Shown here one piece after another: positions 49,623 through 63,405 of a stretch of DNA of 64,000 nucleotides (within the stretch, counting starts at the first letter, position 1; each line of letters begins with the position of its first letter). The DNA is from Inia geoffrensis. Its lineage: Eukaryota > Chordata > Mammalia > Artiodactyla > Iniidae. A program made the translations under genes and the position numbers. The notes beneath the pieces were generated by a model. The model had not been told where the DNA came from and searched no databases. It saw nothing but the letters and a program-made list of their open reading frames with translations. The stretch is taken from assembly GCA_036417435.1 (NCBI GenBank), contig CM070914.1, positions 1,860,001-1,924,000 of the forward strand. Direction: 5' to 3'.

Positions 49623-51003
49623 GTGCATCATGCGAACTGCCTCAACCAAGCAACGCACTTGGTATGTGTGGGGCCGTCTCACTCTTCAAAAGTCTGCAGT
49701 GCCACGGGAAGAGCAGGCCTGAAATTACAGTCAGAACGCACGCTGACTCTCTCCTGGCGCCACGGGGAGTTCAGGCAGGAGGTCGTACATGGAATGCGAA
49801 GCCCAGGGTTTCTCTGAGTGCAGCTCAGTCTAGGGTAATGGGTAAAATTTCGACGGCCTGAGGGACGTGCCAGAACGGTGTTCCTGAACATCTGTGAGTG
49901 CTGGGGTACTTAAGCTGCTCCAAAACAGAGTGCAGTGCGTTTCCCTACACTCAGCATACACAGAGTGGCTCCATAGGGCTACGGGACTGGATGTTGCTCA
50001 ACAGACACAGGTGGGCCTGGGAGTACTTAGTGTACCTGGCAGTAACAGGATGCCCACATGAGCCTCCTAGGTGTCTGTAAAATCATACTGCCATTTAAGA
50101 TATGCAGAGCAGAGGTCACATGCTCATGGAAAGTGCTGGACACCTCCGTTCCTACAAGCAAATCAAAGCCTAACCTCCAGGCATGTGTTTATGCTGGGTG
50201 CGCATTAAGTGACGCAGCATGGTAAGATGCTGACTTTCTCCTGGGGCACAGTGACTTCACGTACGAGGTCTTCTAAGTGTTCAAGGCAGAGTGTTTTCTC
50301 ATGGCAGCTCACCCTCCGGGCCATGACAAAGACTTCCTGGGGACTTCGGACTCACCAGAAATATGGTAATGACGGTGCTCCAGGACTCTGGAAATGTAGC
50401 TCTCCTCCCGGGACATGCGGTGTGCAGCCCGTCACTCGGCACGTACAGAGGCCCTCCGATGTACAGACCAGTGGGCCTCCATGTGGCTCAGCCTTCCCGA
50501 AGGGCTCTGGAGGTACTCAGTGAACTTGGAGCAAAAATGATGCACAACCGAGGGCCCTAGGAGTCCTCAAAAGGGTCCTTCCTTTAAAATAAATCCCAAC
50601 AGCGATGAATAACTCATGGAGACAGTTGCATGCTTCCATTTTTATACGGCTACTCAGGGTCTAACGTGGAGACGTGTTCTCTCATTGTTTCACTTTAGTT
50701 CTAGAGACTGTCATGCTCACCACCACCGAGGCCATGGAAGCACCTTGTTTGGACAGAGCCAATTCATATTTTTCCCCGAAGCATTCTTACAGGGTTGAGA
50801 GACCTGTCAACAGCAGAGAATGTCAGGTAGTTTCTAGGCAGCATGAATGGAGCCTTCAAATTGAGAAAACAAGTCTAGTTCCAGCAGGCCCCGATTTCCA
50901 CGCGCACACTCATCCTACGTCCCTCGGCTTTCTAACAAGTCCAAAGGGAGACAAGGTTACCCAGTGTTTCCTTCCCTGAATCAACTTGTCGAAGTAGGGT
51001 TTT
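49623..51003 (+). repeat. Monomer U37 (1381 bp), A type
   Basis: A marker set; private ATTACAGTC, GCCACGGGG, TGGGGCAC, ATATGGTAATG, GAATAACTC. CACGCGCAC is shared with U45 and U46. Confidence 0.97.
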
Positions 51004-52383
51004 GTGCATCATGCGAACTGCCTCAACCAAGCAACGCACTTGGTATGTGTGGGGCCGTCTCACTCTTCAAAAGTCTGCAGTGCCACGGGAAGAGCAGGCC
51101 TGAAATTGCAGTCAGAACGCACGCTGACTCTCTCCTGGCGCCAGGGGGAGTTCAGGCAGGAGGTCGTACATGGAATGCGAAGCCCAGGGTTTCTCTGAGT
51201 GCAGCTCAGACTAGGGTAATGGGTAAAATTTCGACGGCCTGAGGGACGTGCCAGAACGGTGTTCCTGAACATCTGTGAGTGCTGGGGTACTTAAGCTGCT
51301 CCAAAACAGAGTGCAGTGCGTTTCCCTACATTCAGCATAAACAGAGTGGCTCAATAGGGCTACGGGACTGGATGTTGCTCAACAGACACAGGTGGGCCTG
51401 GGAGTACTTAGTGTACCTGGCAGTAACAGGATGCCCACATGAGCCTCCTAGGTGTCTGTAAAATCATACTGCCATTTAAGATATGCAGAGCAGAGGTCAC
51501 ATGCTCATGGAAAGTGCTCGACACCTCCGTTCCTACAAGCAAATCAAAGCCTAACCTCCAGGCATGTGTTTATGCTGGGTGCGCATTAAGTGACGAAGCA
51601 TGGTAAGATGCTGACTTTCTCCTGGAGCACAGTGACTTCACGTACGAGGTCTTCTAAGTGTTCAAGGCAGAGTGTTTTCTCATGGCAGCTCACCCTCAGG
51701 GCCATGACAAAGACTTCCTGGGGACTTCGGACTCACCAGAAATGTGGTCCTGACGGTGCTCCAGGACTCTGGAAATGTAGCTCTCCTCCCGGGACATGCG
51801 GTGTGCAGCCCGTCACTCGGCACGTACACAGGCCCTCCGATGTACAGACCAGTGGGCCTCCATGTGGCTCAGCCTTCCCACAGGGCTCTGCAGGTACTCA
51901 GTGAAGTTGGAGGAAAAAGGATGCACAACCGAGGGCCCAGGAGTCCTCCAAATGGTACTTCCTTTAAAATAAATCCTAACAGCGATGAAGAACTCATGGA
52001 GACAGTTGCATGCTTCCATTTTTATAAGGCTACTCAGGGTCTAACGTGGAGACGTGTTCTCTCATTGTTTCACTTTAGTTCTAGAGACTGTCATGCTCAC
52101 CACCACCGAGGCCATGGAAGCACCTTGTTTGGACAGAGCCAATTCATATTTTTCCCCGAAGCATTCTTACAGGGTTGAGAGACTTGTCAACAGCAGAGAA
52201 TGTCAGGTAGTTTCTAGGCAGCATGAATGGAGCCTTCAAATTGAGAAAACAAGTCTAGTTCCAGCAGGCCCCGATTTCCACGGGCACACTCATCCTACGT
52301 CCCTCGGCTTTCTACCAAGTCCAAAGGGAGACAAGGTTACCCAGTGTTTCCTTCCCTGAATCAACTTGTCGAAGTAGGGTTTT
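51004..52383 (+). repeat. Monomer U38 (1380 bp), A-like head with U3/U8-like tail
   Basis: GTCTCACTC, GAACATCTG, TCAATAGGG, TAACC, TTC; then CCAAATGGTAC, AATCCTAACAG, TTTATAAGG and T deletion, as in U3 and U8 more than 40 kb away. Confidence 0.96.
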
Positions 52384-53756
52384 GTGCATAATGCGAACTG
52401 CCTCAACCAAGCAACGCACTTGGTATGTGTGGGGCCGTCTAACTCTTCAAAAGTCTGCAGTGCCACGGGAAGAGCAGGCCTGAAATTGCAGTCAGAACGC
52501 ACACTGACTCTCTCCTGGCGCCAGGGGGAGTTCAGACAGGAGGTCGTACATGGAATGCGAAGCCCAGGGTTTCTCTGAGCGCAGCTCAGACTAGGGTAAT
52601 GGGTAAAATTTCGAAGGCCTGAGGGACGTGCCAGAACGGTGTTCCTGAACCTCTGTGAGTGCTGGGGTACTTAAGCTGCTCCTAAACAGAGTGCAGTGCG
52701 TTTCCCTACACTCAGCATACACAGAGTGGCTCCAAAGGGCTACGGGACTGGATGTTGCTCAACAGACACAGGTGGGCCTGGGAGTACTTAGTGTACCTGG
52801 CAGTAACAGGATGCCCACATGAGCCTCCTAGGTGTCTGTAAAATCATACTGCCATTTAAGATATGCAGAGCAGAGGTCACATGCTCATGGAAAGTACTGG
52901 ACACCTCCATTCCTACACGCAAATCAAAGCCTCCAGGCATGTGTTCATGCTGGGTGCGCATTAAGTGACGCAGCATGGTAAGATGCTGACTTTCTCCTGG
53001 AGCACAGTGACTTCACGTACAAGGTCTAAGTATTCAAGGCAGAGTGTTTTCTCATGGCAGCTCACCCTCAGGGCCATGACAAAGACTTCCTGGGGACTTC
53101 GGACTCACCAGATATGTGGTCCTGACGGTGCTCCAGGACTCTGGAAATGTAGCTCTCCTCCCGGGACATGCGGTGTGCAGCCCGTCACTCGGCACGTACA
53201 GAGGCCCTCCGATGTACAGACCAGTGGGCCTCCATGTGGCTCAGCCTTCCCAAAGGGCTCTGGAGGTGCTCAGTGAACTTGGAGCAAAAATGATGCACAA
53301 CCGAGGGCCCTAGGAGTCCTCAAAAGGGTCCTTCCTTAAAAATAAATCCCAACAGCGATGAAGAACTCATGGAGACAGTTGCATGCTTCCATTTTTATAC
53401 GGCTACTCAGGGTCTAACGTGGAGACGTGTTCTCTCATTGTTTCACTTTAGTTCTAGAGACTGTCATGCTCACCACCACGGAGGCCATGGAAGCACCTTG
53501 TTTGGACAGAGCCAATTCATATTTTTCCCCGAAGCATTCTTACAGGGTTGAGAGACCTGTCAACAGCAGAGAATGTCAGGTAGTTTCTAGGCAGCATGAA
53601 TGGAGCCTTCAAATTGAGAAAACAAGTCTAGTTCCAGCAGGCCCCGATTTCCACGGGCACACTCATCCTAAGTCCCTCGGCTTTCTAACAAGTCCAAAGG
53701 GAGACAAGGTTACCCAGTGTTTCCTTCCCTGAATCAACTTGTCGAAGTAGGGTTTT
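52384..53756 (+). repeat. Monomer U39 (1373 bp), C type
   Basis: GTGCATAATGCG, GTCTAACTC, no TAACC or TTC. Private CACACTGAC, GTTCAGACAGG, GAGCGCAGC, CGAAGGCC, CCTAAACAG and GTACAAGG (loses the per-unit CGTACG site). Confidence 0.97.
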
Positions 53757-55129
53757 GTGCATCATGCGAACTGCCTCAACCAAGCAACGCACTTGGTATG
53801 TGTGGGGCCGTCTCACTCTTCAAAAGTCTGCAGTGCCACGGGAAGAGCAGGCCTGAAATTGCAGTCAGAACGCACGCTGACTCTCTCCTGGCGCCAGGGG
53901 GAGTTCAGGCAGGAGGCCGTACATGGAATGCGAAGCCCAGGGTTTCTCTGAGTGCAGCTCAGACTAGGGTAATGGGTAAAATTTCGACGGCCTGAGGGAC
54001 GTGCCAGAACGGTGTTCCTGAACCTCTGTGAGTGCTGGGGTACTTAAGCTGCTCCAAAACAGAGTGCAGTGCGTTTCCCTACACTCAGCATACACAGAGT
54101 GGCTCCAAAGGGCTACGGGACTGGATGTTGCTCAACAGACACAGGTGGGCCTGGGAGTACTTAGTGTACCTGGCAGTAACAGGATGCCCACATGAGCCTC
54201 CTAGGTGTCTGTAAAATCATACTGCCATTTAAGATATGCAGAGCAGAGGTCACATGCTCATGGAAAGTGCTGGACACCTCCATTCCTACACGCAAATCAA
54301 AGCCTCCAGGCATGTGTTCATGCTGGGTGCGCATTAAGTGACGCAGCATGGTAAGATGCTGACTTTCTCCTGGAGCACAGTGACTTCACGTACGAGGTGT
54401 AAGTATTCAAGGCAGAGTGTTTTCTCATGGCAGCTCACCCTCAGGGCCATGACAAAGACTTCCTGGGGACTTCGGACTCACCAGAAATGTGGTCCTGACG
54501 GTGCTCCAGGACTCTGGAAATGTAGCTCTCCTCCCGGGACATGCGGTGTGCAGCCCGTCACTCGGCACGTACAGAGGCCCTCCGATGTACAGACCAGTGG
54601 GGCTCCATGTGGCTCAGCCTTCCCGAAGGGCTCTGGAGGTACTCAGTGAACTTGGAGCAAAAATGATGCACAACCGAGGGCCCTAGGAGTCCTCAAAAGG
54701 GTCCTTCCTTTAAAATAAATCCCAACAGCGATGAAGAACTCATGGAGACAGTTGCATGCCTCCCTTTTTACACGGCTACTCAGGGTCTAACGTGGAGACG
54801 TGTTCTCTCATTGTTTCACTTTAGTTCTAGAGACTGTCATGCTCACCACCACCGAGGCCATGGAAGCACCTTGTTTGGACAGAGCCAATTCATATTTTTC
54901 CCCGAAGCATTCTTACAGGGTTGAGAGACCTGTCAACAGCACAGAATGTCAGGTAGTTTCTAGGCAGCATGAATGGAGCCTTCAAATTGAGAAAACAAGT
55001 CTAGTTCCAGCAGGCCCCGATTTCCACGGGCACACTCATCCTACGTCCCTCGGCTTTCTAACAAGTCCAAAGGGAGACAAGGTTACCCAGTGTTTCCTTC
55101 CCTGAATCAACTTGTCGAAGTAGGGTTTT
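53757..55129 (+). repeat. Monomer U40 (1373 bp), C-like, paired with U41
   Basis: GTCTCACTC, GAGGCCGTAC, no TAACC or TTC. GAGGTGTAAGTATTC occurs only here and in U41. Private CAGTGGGGCTCC and CAGCACAGAATG. Confidence 0.97.
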
Positions 55130-56502
55130 GTGCATCATGCGAACTGCCTCAACCAAGCAACGCACTTGGTATGTGTGGGGCCGTCTCACTCTTCAAAAGT
55201 CTGCAGTGCCACGGGAAGAGCAGGCCTGAAATTGCAGTCAGAACGCACGCTGACTCTCTCCTGGCGCCAGGGGGAGTTCAGGCAGGAGGCCGTACATGGA
55301 ATGCGAAGCCCAGGGTTTCTCTGAGTGCAGCTCAGACTAGGGTAATGGGTAAAATTTCGACGGCCTGAGGGACGTGCCAGAACGGTGTTCCTGAACCTCT
55401 GTGAGTGCTGGGGTACTTAAGCTGCTCCAAAACAGAGTGCAGTGCGTTTCCCTACACTCAGCATACACAGAGTGGCTCCAAAGGGCTACGGGACTGGATG
55501 TTGCTCAACAGACACAGGTGGGCCTGGGAGTACTTAGTGTACCTGGCAGTAACAGGATGCCCACATGAGCCTCCTAGGTGTCTGTAAAATCATACTGCCA
55601 TTTAAGATATGCAGAGCAGAGGTCACATGCTCATGGAAAGTGCTGGACACCTCCATTCCTACACGCAAATCAAAGCCTCCAGGCATGTGTTCATGCTGGG
55701 TGCGCATTAAGTGACGCAGCATGGTAAGATGCTGACTTTCTCCTGGAGCACAGTGACTTCACGTACGAGGTGTAAGTATTCAAGGCAGAGTGTTTTCTCA
55801 TGGCAGCTCACCCTCAGGGCCATGACAAAGACTTCCTGGGGACTTCGGACTCACCAGAAATGTGGTCCTGACGGTGCTCCAGGACTCTGGAAATGTAGCT
55901 CTCCTCCCGGGACATGCGGTGTGCAGCCCGTCACTCGGCACGTACAGAGGCCCTCCGATGTACAGACCAGTTTGGCTCCATGTGGCTCAGCCTTCCCGAA
56001 GGGCTCTGGAGGTACTCAGTGAACTTGGAGCAAAAATGATGCACAACCGAGGGCCCTAGGAGTCCTCAAAAGGGTCCTTCCTTTAAAATAAATCCCAACA
56101 GCGATGAAGAACTCATGGAGACAGTTGCATGCCTCCCTTTTTACACGGCTACTCAGGGTCTAACGTGGAGACGTGTTCTCTCATTGTTTCACTTTAGTTC
56201 TAGAGACTGTCATGCTCACCACCACCGAGGCCATGGAAGCACCTTGTTTGGACAGAGCCAATTCATATTTTTCCCCGAAGCATTCTTACAGGGTTGAGAG
56301 ACCTGTCAACAGCAGAGAATGTCATGTAGTTTCTAGGCAGCATGAATGGAGCCTTCAAATTGAGAAAACAAGTCTAGTTCCAGCAGGCCCCGATTTTCAC
56401 GGGCACACTCATCCTGCGTCCCTCGGCTTTCTAACAAGTCCAAAGGGAGACAAGGTTACCCAGTGTTTCCTTTCCTGAATCAACTTGTCGAAGTAGGGTT
56501 TT
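55130..56502 (+). repeat. Monomer U41 (1373 bp), duplicate of U40
   Basis: Shares GAGGTGTAAG with U40. Private CAGTTTGGCTCC, GTCATGTAG, CATCCTGCG, TTTCCTGAATC. Confidence 0.97.
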
Positions 56503-57883
56503 GTGCATCATGCGAACTGCCTCAACAAAGCAACGCACTTGGTATGTGTGGGGCCGTCTCACTCTTCAAAAGTCTGCAGTGCCACGGGAAGAGCAGGCCT
56601 GAAATTGCAGTCAGAACGCACGCTGACTCTCTCCTGGGGCCAGGGTGAGTTCAGGCAGGAGGTCGTACATGGAATGCGAAGCCCACGGTTTCTCTGACTG
56701 CAGCTCAAACTAGGGTAATGGGTAAAATTTCGACGGCCTGAGGGACGTGCCAGAACGGTGTTCCTGAACCTCTGTGAGTGCTGGGGTACTTAAGCTGCTC
56801 CAAAACAGAGTGCAGTGCGTTTCCCTACACTCAGCATACACAGAGTGGCTCCATAGGGCTACGGGACTGGATGTTGCTCAACAGACACAGGTGGGCCTGG
56901 GAGTACTTAGTGTACCTGGCAGTAACAGGATGCCCACATGAGCCTCCTAGGTGTCTGTAAAATCATACTGCCATTTAAGATATGCAGAGCAGAGGTCACA
57001 TGCTCATGGAAAGTGCTGGACACCTCCGTTCCTACAAGCAAATCAAAGCCTAACCTCCAGGCATGTGTTTATGCTGGGTGCGCATTAAGTGACGCAGCAT
57101 GGTAAGATGCTGACTTTCTCCTGGAGCACAGTGACTTCACGTACGAGGTCTTCTAAGTGTTCAAGGCAGAGTGTTTTCTCATGGCAGCTCACCCTCAGGG
57201 CCATGACAAAGACTTCCTGGGGACTTCGGACTCACCAGAAATGTGGTCCTGACGGTGCTCCAGGACTCTGGAAATGTAGCTCTCCTCCCGGGACATGCGG
57301 TGTGCAGCCCGTCACTCGGCACGTACAGAGGCCCTCCGATGTACAGACCAGTGGGCCTCCATGTGGCTCAGCCTTCCTGAAGGGCTCTGGAGGTACTCAG
57401 TGAACTTGGAGCAAAAATGATGCACAACCGAGGGCCCTAGGAGTCCTCAAAAGGGTCCTTCCTTTAAAATAAATCCCAACAGCGATGAAGAACTCATGGA
57501 GACAGTTGCATGCCTCCCTTTTTACACGGCTACTCAGGGTCTAACGTGGAGACGTGTTCTCTCATTGTTTCACTTTAGTTCGAGAGACTGTCATGCTCAC
57601 CACCACCGAGGCCATGGAAGCACCTTGTTTGGACAGAGCCAATTCATATTTTTCCCCGAAGCATTCTTACAGGGTTGAGAGACCTGTCAACAGCAGAGAA
57701 TGTCAGGTAGTTTCTAGGCAGCATGAATGGAGCCTTCAAATTGAGAAAACAAGTCTAGTTCCAGCAGGCCCCGATTTTCACGGGCACACTCATCCTACGT
57801 CCCTCGGCTTTCTAACAAGTCCAAAGGGAGACAAGGTTACCCAGTGTTTCCATCCCTGAATCAACTTGTCGAAGTAGGGTTTT
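56503..57883 (+). repeat. Monomer U42 (1381 bp), A-like, start of right-hand family
   Basis: GTCTCACTC, CTCCATAGGG, TAACC, TTC. Private CAACAAAGC, CCCACGGTT, TGACTGCAG, GCTCAAAC, GTTCGAGAG; TTCCATCCC appears for the first time. Confidence 0.97.
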
Positions 57884-59259
57884 GTGCATCATGCGAACTG
57901 CCTCAACCAAGCAACGCACTTGTTATGTGTGGGGCCGTCTGACTCTTCAAAAGTCTGCAGTGCCACGGGAAGAGCTGGCCTGAAATTGCAGTCAGAACGC
58001 ACGTTGACTCTCTCCTGGCGCCAGGGTGAGTTCAGGCAGGAGGTCGTACATGGAATGCGAAGCCCAGGGTTTCTCTGAGTGCAGCTCAGACTAGGGTAAT
58101 GGGTAAAATTTCGATGGCCTGAGGGACGTGCCAGAACGGTGTTCCTGAACCTCTGTGAGTGCTGGGGTACTTAAGCTGCTCCAAAACAGAGTGCAGTGCG
58201 TTTCCCTACACTCAGCATACACAGAGTGGCTCCAAAGGGCTACGGGACTGGATGTTGCTCAACAGACACAGGTGGGCCTGGAAATACTTACTGTACCTGG
58301 CAATAACAGGATGCCCACATGAGCCTCCTAGGTGTCTGTAAAATCATACTGCCATTTAAGATATGCAGAGCAGAGGTCACATGCTCATGGAAAGTGCTGG
58401 ACACCTCCGTTCCTACACGCAAATCAAAGCCTCCAGGCATGTGTTCATACTGGGTGCGCATTAAGTGACGCAGCATGGTAAGATGCTTACTTTCTCCTGG
58501 AGCACAGTGACATCACGTACGAGGTCTTCTAAGTATTCAAGGCAGAGTGTTTTCTCATGGCAGCTCACCCTCAGGGCCATGACAAAGACTTCCTGGGGAC
58601 TTCGGACTCACCACAAATGTGGTCCTGACGGTGATCCAGGACTCTGGAAATGTAGCAATCCTCCCGGGACATGCGGTGTGCAGCCCGTCACTCGGCACGT
58701 ACAGAGGCCCTCCGATGTACAGACCAGTGGGCCTCCATGTGGTTCAGCCTTCCCACAGGGCTCTGGAGGTACTCAGTGAACTTGGAGCAAAAACGATGCA
58801 CAACCGAGGGCCCTAGGAGTCCTCCAAAGGGTACTTCCTTTAAAATAAATCCCTACAGCCATGAAGAACTCATGGAGACAGTTGCATGCCTCCCTTTTTC
58901 CACGGCTACTCAGGGTCTAACGTGGAGACGTGTTCTCTCATTGTTTCACTTTAGTTCTAGAGACTGTCATGCTCACCACCACCGAGGCCATGGAAGCAAC
59001 TTGTTTGGACAGAGCCAATTCATATTTTTCCCCGAAGCATTGTTACAGGGTTGAGAGGCCTGTCAACAGCAGAGAATATCAGGTAGTTTCTAGGCAGCAT
59101 GAATGGAGCCTTCAAATTGAGAAAACAAGTCTAGTTCCAGCAGGCACCGATTTCCACGGGCACACTCATCCTACGTCCCTCGGGTTTCTAACAAGTCCAA
59201 AGGGAGACAAGGTTACCCAGTGTTTCCATCCCTGAATCAACTTGTTGAAGTAGGGTTTT
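57884..59259 (+). repeat. Monomer U43 (1376 bp), TTC only, diverged
   Basis: CTTGTTATG, GAGCTGGCC, CACGTTGAC, TCGATGGCC, GGAAATACTTACTG and GGCAATAAC are all shared with U44. TAACC absent. Many further private changes in the second half. Confidence 0.97.
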
Positions 59260-60640
59260 GTGCATCATGCGAACTGCCTCAACCAAGCAACGCACTTGTT
59301 ATGTGTGGGGCCGTCTGACTCTTCAAAAGTCTGCAGTGCCACGGGAAGAGCTGGCCTGAAATTGCAGTCAGAACGCACGTTGACTCTCTCCTGGCGCCAG
59401 GGTGAGTTCAGGCAGGAGGTCGTACATGGAATGCGAAGGCCAGGGTTTCTCTGAGTGCAGCTCAGACTAGGGTAATGGGTAAAATTTCGATGGCCTGAGG
59501 GACGTGCCAGAACGGTGTTCCTGAACCTCTGTGAGTGCTGGGGTACTTAAGCTGCTCCAAAAGAGAGTGCAGTGCGTTTCCCTACACTCAGCATACACAG
59601 AGTGGCTCCAAAGGGCTACGGGACTGGATGTTGCTCAACAGACACAGGTGGGCCTGGAAATACTTACTGTACCTGGCAATAACAGGATGCCCACATGAGC
59701 CTCCTAGGTGTCTGTAATATCATACTGCCATTTAAGATATGCAGAGCAGAGGTCACATGCTCATGGAAAGTGCTGGACACCTCCGTTCCTACAAGCAAAT
59801 CAAAGCCTAACCTCCAGGCATGTATTCATGCTGGGTGCGCATTAAGTGACGCAGCATGGTAAGATGCTGGCTTTCTCCTGGAGCACAGTGACTTCACGTA
59901 CGAGGTCTTCTAAGTATTCAAGTCAGAATGTTTTCTCATGGCAGCTCACCCTCAGGGCCATGACAAAGACTTCCTGGGGACTTCGGACTCACCAGAAATG
60001 TGGTCCTGACGGTGCTCCAGGACTCTGGAAATGTAGCTCTCCTCCCGGGACATGCGGTGTGCATCCCGTCACTCTGCACGTACAGAGGCCCTCCGATGTA
60101 CAGACCAGTGGGCCTCCATGTGGCTCAGCCTTCCCACAGGGCTCTGGAGGTACTCAGTGAACTTGGAGGAAAAATGATGCACAACCGAGGGCCCTAGGAG
60201 CCCTCCAAAGGGTCCTTCTTTTAAAATAAATCCCAAAAGCGATGAAGAACTCATGGAGACAGTTGCATACCTCCCTTTTTACACGGCTACTCAGGGTCTA
60301 TCGTGGAGACGTGTTCTCTCATTGTTTCACTTTAGTTCTAGAGACTGTCATGCTCACCACCACCGAGGCCACGGAAGCACCTTGTTTGGACAGGGCCAAT
60401 TCATATTTTTCCCCGAAGCATTGTTACAGGGTTGAGAGGCCTGTCAACAGCAGAGAATGTCAGGTAGTTTCTAGGCAGCATGAATGGAGCCTTCAAATTG
60501 AGAAAACAAGTCTAGTTCCAGCAGGCCCCGATTTCCACGGGCACACTCATCCTACGTCCCTCGGGTTTCTAACAAGTCCAAAGGGAGACAAGGTTACCCA
60601 GTGTTTCCTTCCCTGAATCAACTTGTCGAAGTAGGGTTTT
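59260..60640 (+). repeat. Monomer U44 (1381 bp), long type, sister of U43
   Basis: Same head as U43 but with TAACC. Private AAGAGAGTG, GTAATATC, GCTGGCTTTC, AGTCAGAATG, GCATCCCG, CACTCTGC, TCTATCGTGG, CCACGGAAG. Confidence 0.97.
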
Positions 60641-62027
60641 GTGCATCATGCGAACTGCCTCAACCAAGCAACGCACTTGGTATGTGTGGGGCCGTCTAAC
60701 TCTTCAAAAGTCTGCAGTGCCAAGGGAAGAGCAGGCCTGAAATTGCAGTCAGAACGCACGCTGACTCTCTCCTGGCGCCAGGGTGAGTTCAGGCAGGAGG
60801 CCGTACATGGAATGCGAAGCCCAGGGTTTCTCTGAGTGCAGCTCAGACTAGGGTAATGGGTAAAATTTCGACGGCCTGAGGGACGTGCCAGAACGGTGTT
60901 CCTGAACCTCTGTGAGTGCTGGGGTACTTAAGCTGCTCCAAAACAGAGTGCAGTGCGTTTCCCTACACTCAGCATACACAGAGTGGCTCCAAAGGGCTAC
61001 GGGACTGGATGTTGCTCAACAGACACAGGTGGGCCTGGGAGTAATTAGTGTACTGTACCTGGCAGTAACAGGATGCCCACATGAGCCTCCTAGGTGTCTG
61101 TAAAATCATACTGCCATTTAACATATGCAGAGCAGAGGTCACATGCTCATGGAAAGTGCTGGACACCTCCGTTCCTACAAGCAAATCAAAGCCTAACCTC
61201 CAGGCATGTGTTTATGCTGGGTGCGCATTGTGACGCAGCATGGTAAGATGCTGACTTTCTCCTGGAGCACACTGACTTCACGTACGAGGTCTTCGAAGTA
61301 TTCAAGACAGAGTCTCTGTTTTCTCATGGCAGCTCACCCTCAGGGCCATGACAAAGACTTCCTGGGGACTTCGGACTCACCAGAAATGTGGTCCTGACGG
61401 TGCTCCAGGACTCTGGAAATGTAGCTCTCCTCCCGGACATGCGGTGTGCAGCCCGTCACTCGGCACGTACAGAGGCCCTCCGATGTACAGACCAGTGGGC
61501 CTCCATGTGGCTCAGCCTTCCCACAGGGCTCTGGAGGTACTCAGTGAACTTGGAGGAAAAATGATGCACAACCGAGGGCCCTAGGAGTCCTCCAAAGGGT
61601 ACTCCCTTTAAAATAAATCCCAACAGCGATGAAGAACTCATGGAGACAGTTGCATGCCTCCCTTTTTACACGGCTACTCAGGGTCTAACGTGGAGACGTG
61701 TTCTCTCATTGTTTCACTTTAGTTCTAGAGACTGTCATGCTCACCACCACCGAGGCCATGGAAGCACCTTGTTTGGACAGAGCCAATTCATATTTTTCCC
61801 CGAAGCATTCTTACAGGGTTGAGAGGCCTGTCAACAGCAGACAATGTCAGGTAGTTTCTAGGCAGCATGAATGGAGCCTTCAAATTGAGAAAACAAGTCT
61901 AGTTCCAGCAGGCCCCGATTTCCACGCGCACACTCATCATACGTCCCTCGGGTTTCTAACAAGTCCAAAGGGAGACAAGGTTACCCAGTGTTTCCTTCTC
62001 TGAATCAACTTGTCGAAGTAGGGTTTT
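60641..62027 (+). repeat. Monomer U45 (1387 bp), longest unit
   Basis: The length is fully explained: +5 in GTGTACTGTACCTGG, +5 TAACC, -2 in GCATTGTGACG, +3 TTC, +4 in GAGTCTCTGTTTTC, -1 in TCCCGGACATG. CACGCGCACAC, CACACTGACTTC and the -2 are shared with U46. Confidence 0.97.
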
Positions 62028-63405
62028 GTGCATCATGCGAACTGCCTCAACCAAGCAACGCACTTGGTATGTGTGGGGCCGTCTGACTCTTCAAAAGTCT
62101 GCAGTGCCACGGGAAGAGCAGGCCTGAGATTGCAGTCAGAACGCACGCTGACTCTCTCCTGGCGCCAGGGTGAGTTCAGGCAGGAGGCCGCACATTGAAT
62201 GCGAAGCCCAGGGATTCTCTGAGTGCAGCTCAGACTAGGGTAATGGGTAAAATTTTGACGGCCTGAGGGACGTGCCAGAACGGTGTTCCTGAACCTCTGT
62301 GAGTGCTGGGGTACTTAAGCTGCTCCAAAACAGAGTGCAGTGCGTTTCCCTACACTCAGCATACACAGAGTGGCTCCAAAGGGCTACGGGACTGGATGTT
62401 GCTCAACAGACACAGGTGGGCCTGGGAGTACTTAGTGTACCTGGCAGTAACAGGATGCCCACATGAGCCTCCTAGGTGTCTGTAAAATCATACTGCCATT
62501 TAAGATATGCAGAGCAGAGGTCACATGCTCATGGAAAGTGCTGGACACCTCCGTTCCTACAAGCAAATCAAAGCCTAACCTCCAGGCATGTGTTTATGCT
62601 GGGTGCGCATTGTGACGCAGCATGGTAAGATGCTGACTTTCTCCTGGAGCACACTGACTTCACGTACGAGGTCTTCAAAGTATTCAAGGCAGAGTGTTTT
62701 CTCATGGCAGCTCACCCTCAGGGCCATGACAAAGAGTTCCTGGGGACATCGGACTCACCAGAAATGTGGTCCTGACGGTGCTCCAGGACTCTGGAAATGT
62801 AGCTCTCCTCCCGGGACATGCGGTGTGCAGCCCGTCACTCGGCACGTACAGAGGCCCTCCGATGTACAGACCAGTGGGCCTCCGTGTGGCTCAGCCTTCC
62901 CACAGGGCTCTGGAGGTGCTCAGTGAACTTGCAGGAAAAACGATGCACAACCGAGGGCCCTAGGAGTCCTCCAAAGGGTACTTCCTTTAAAATAAATCCC
63001 AACAGCGGTGAAGAACTCATGGAGACAGTTGCATGCCTCCCTTTTTACACGGCTACTCAGGGTTTAACGTGGAGACGTGTTCTCTCATTGTTTCACTTTA
63101 GTTCTAGAGACTGTCATGCTCACCACCACCGAGGCCATGGAAGCACCTTGTTTGGACAGAGCCAATTCATATTTTTCCCCGAAGCATTCTTACAGGGTTG
63201 AGAGGCCTGTCAACAGCAGAGAATGTCAGGTAGTTTCTAGGCAGCATGAATGGAGCCTTCAAATTGAGAAAACAAGTCTAGTTCCAGCAGCCCCGATTTC
63301 CACGCGCACACTCATCATACGTCCCTCGGGTTTCTAACAAGTCCAAAGGGAGACAAGGTTACCCAGTGTTTCCTTCCCTGAATCAACTTGTCGAAGTAGG
63401 GTTTT
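62028..63405 (+). repeat. Monomer U46 (1378 bp), sister of U45
   Basis: TAACC (+5), -2 in GCATTGTGACG, TTC (+3), -1 in GCAGCCCCG. Private GAGGCCGCACATTG, GGGATTCTC, TTTTGACGG, GACATCGG, CTCCGTGTGG, AGCGGTGAAG. Confidence 0.97.

Larger units (their letters stand above)
49623..53756 (+). repeat. Higher-order repeat A-B-C (4134 bp), B replaced in part
   Basis: U37 (A), U38 (A-like head, tail as in U3/U8, B length), U39 (C). The period is conserved although the B position has lost its GGAGCCGTGTGAC head. Confidence 0.75.
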
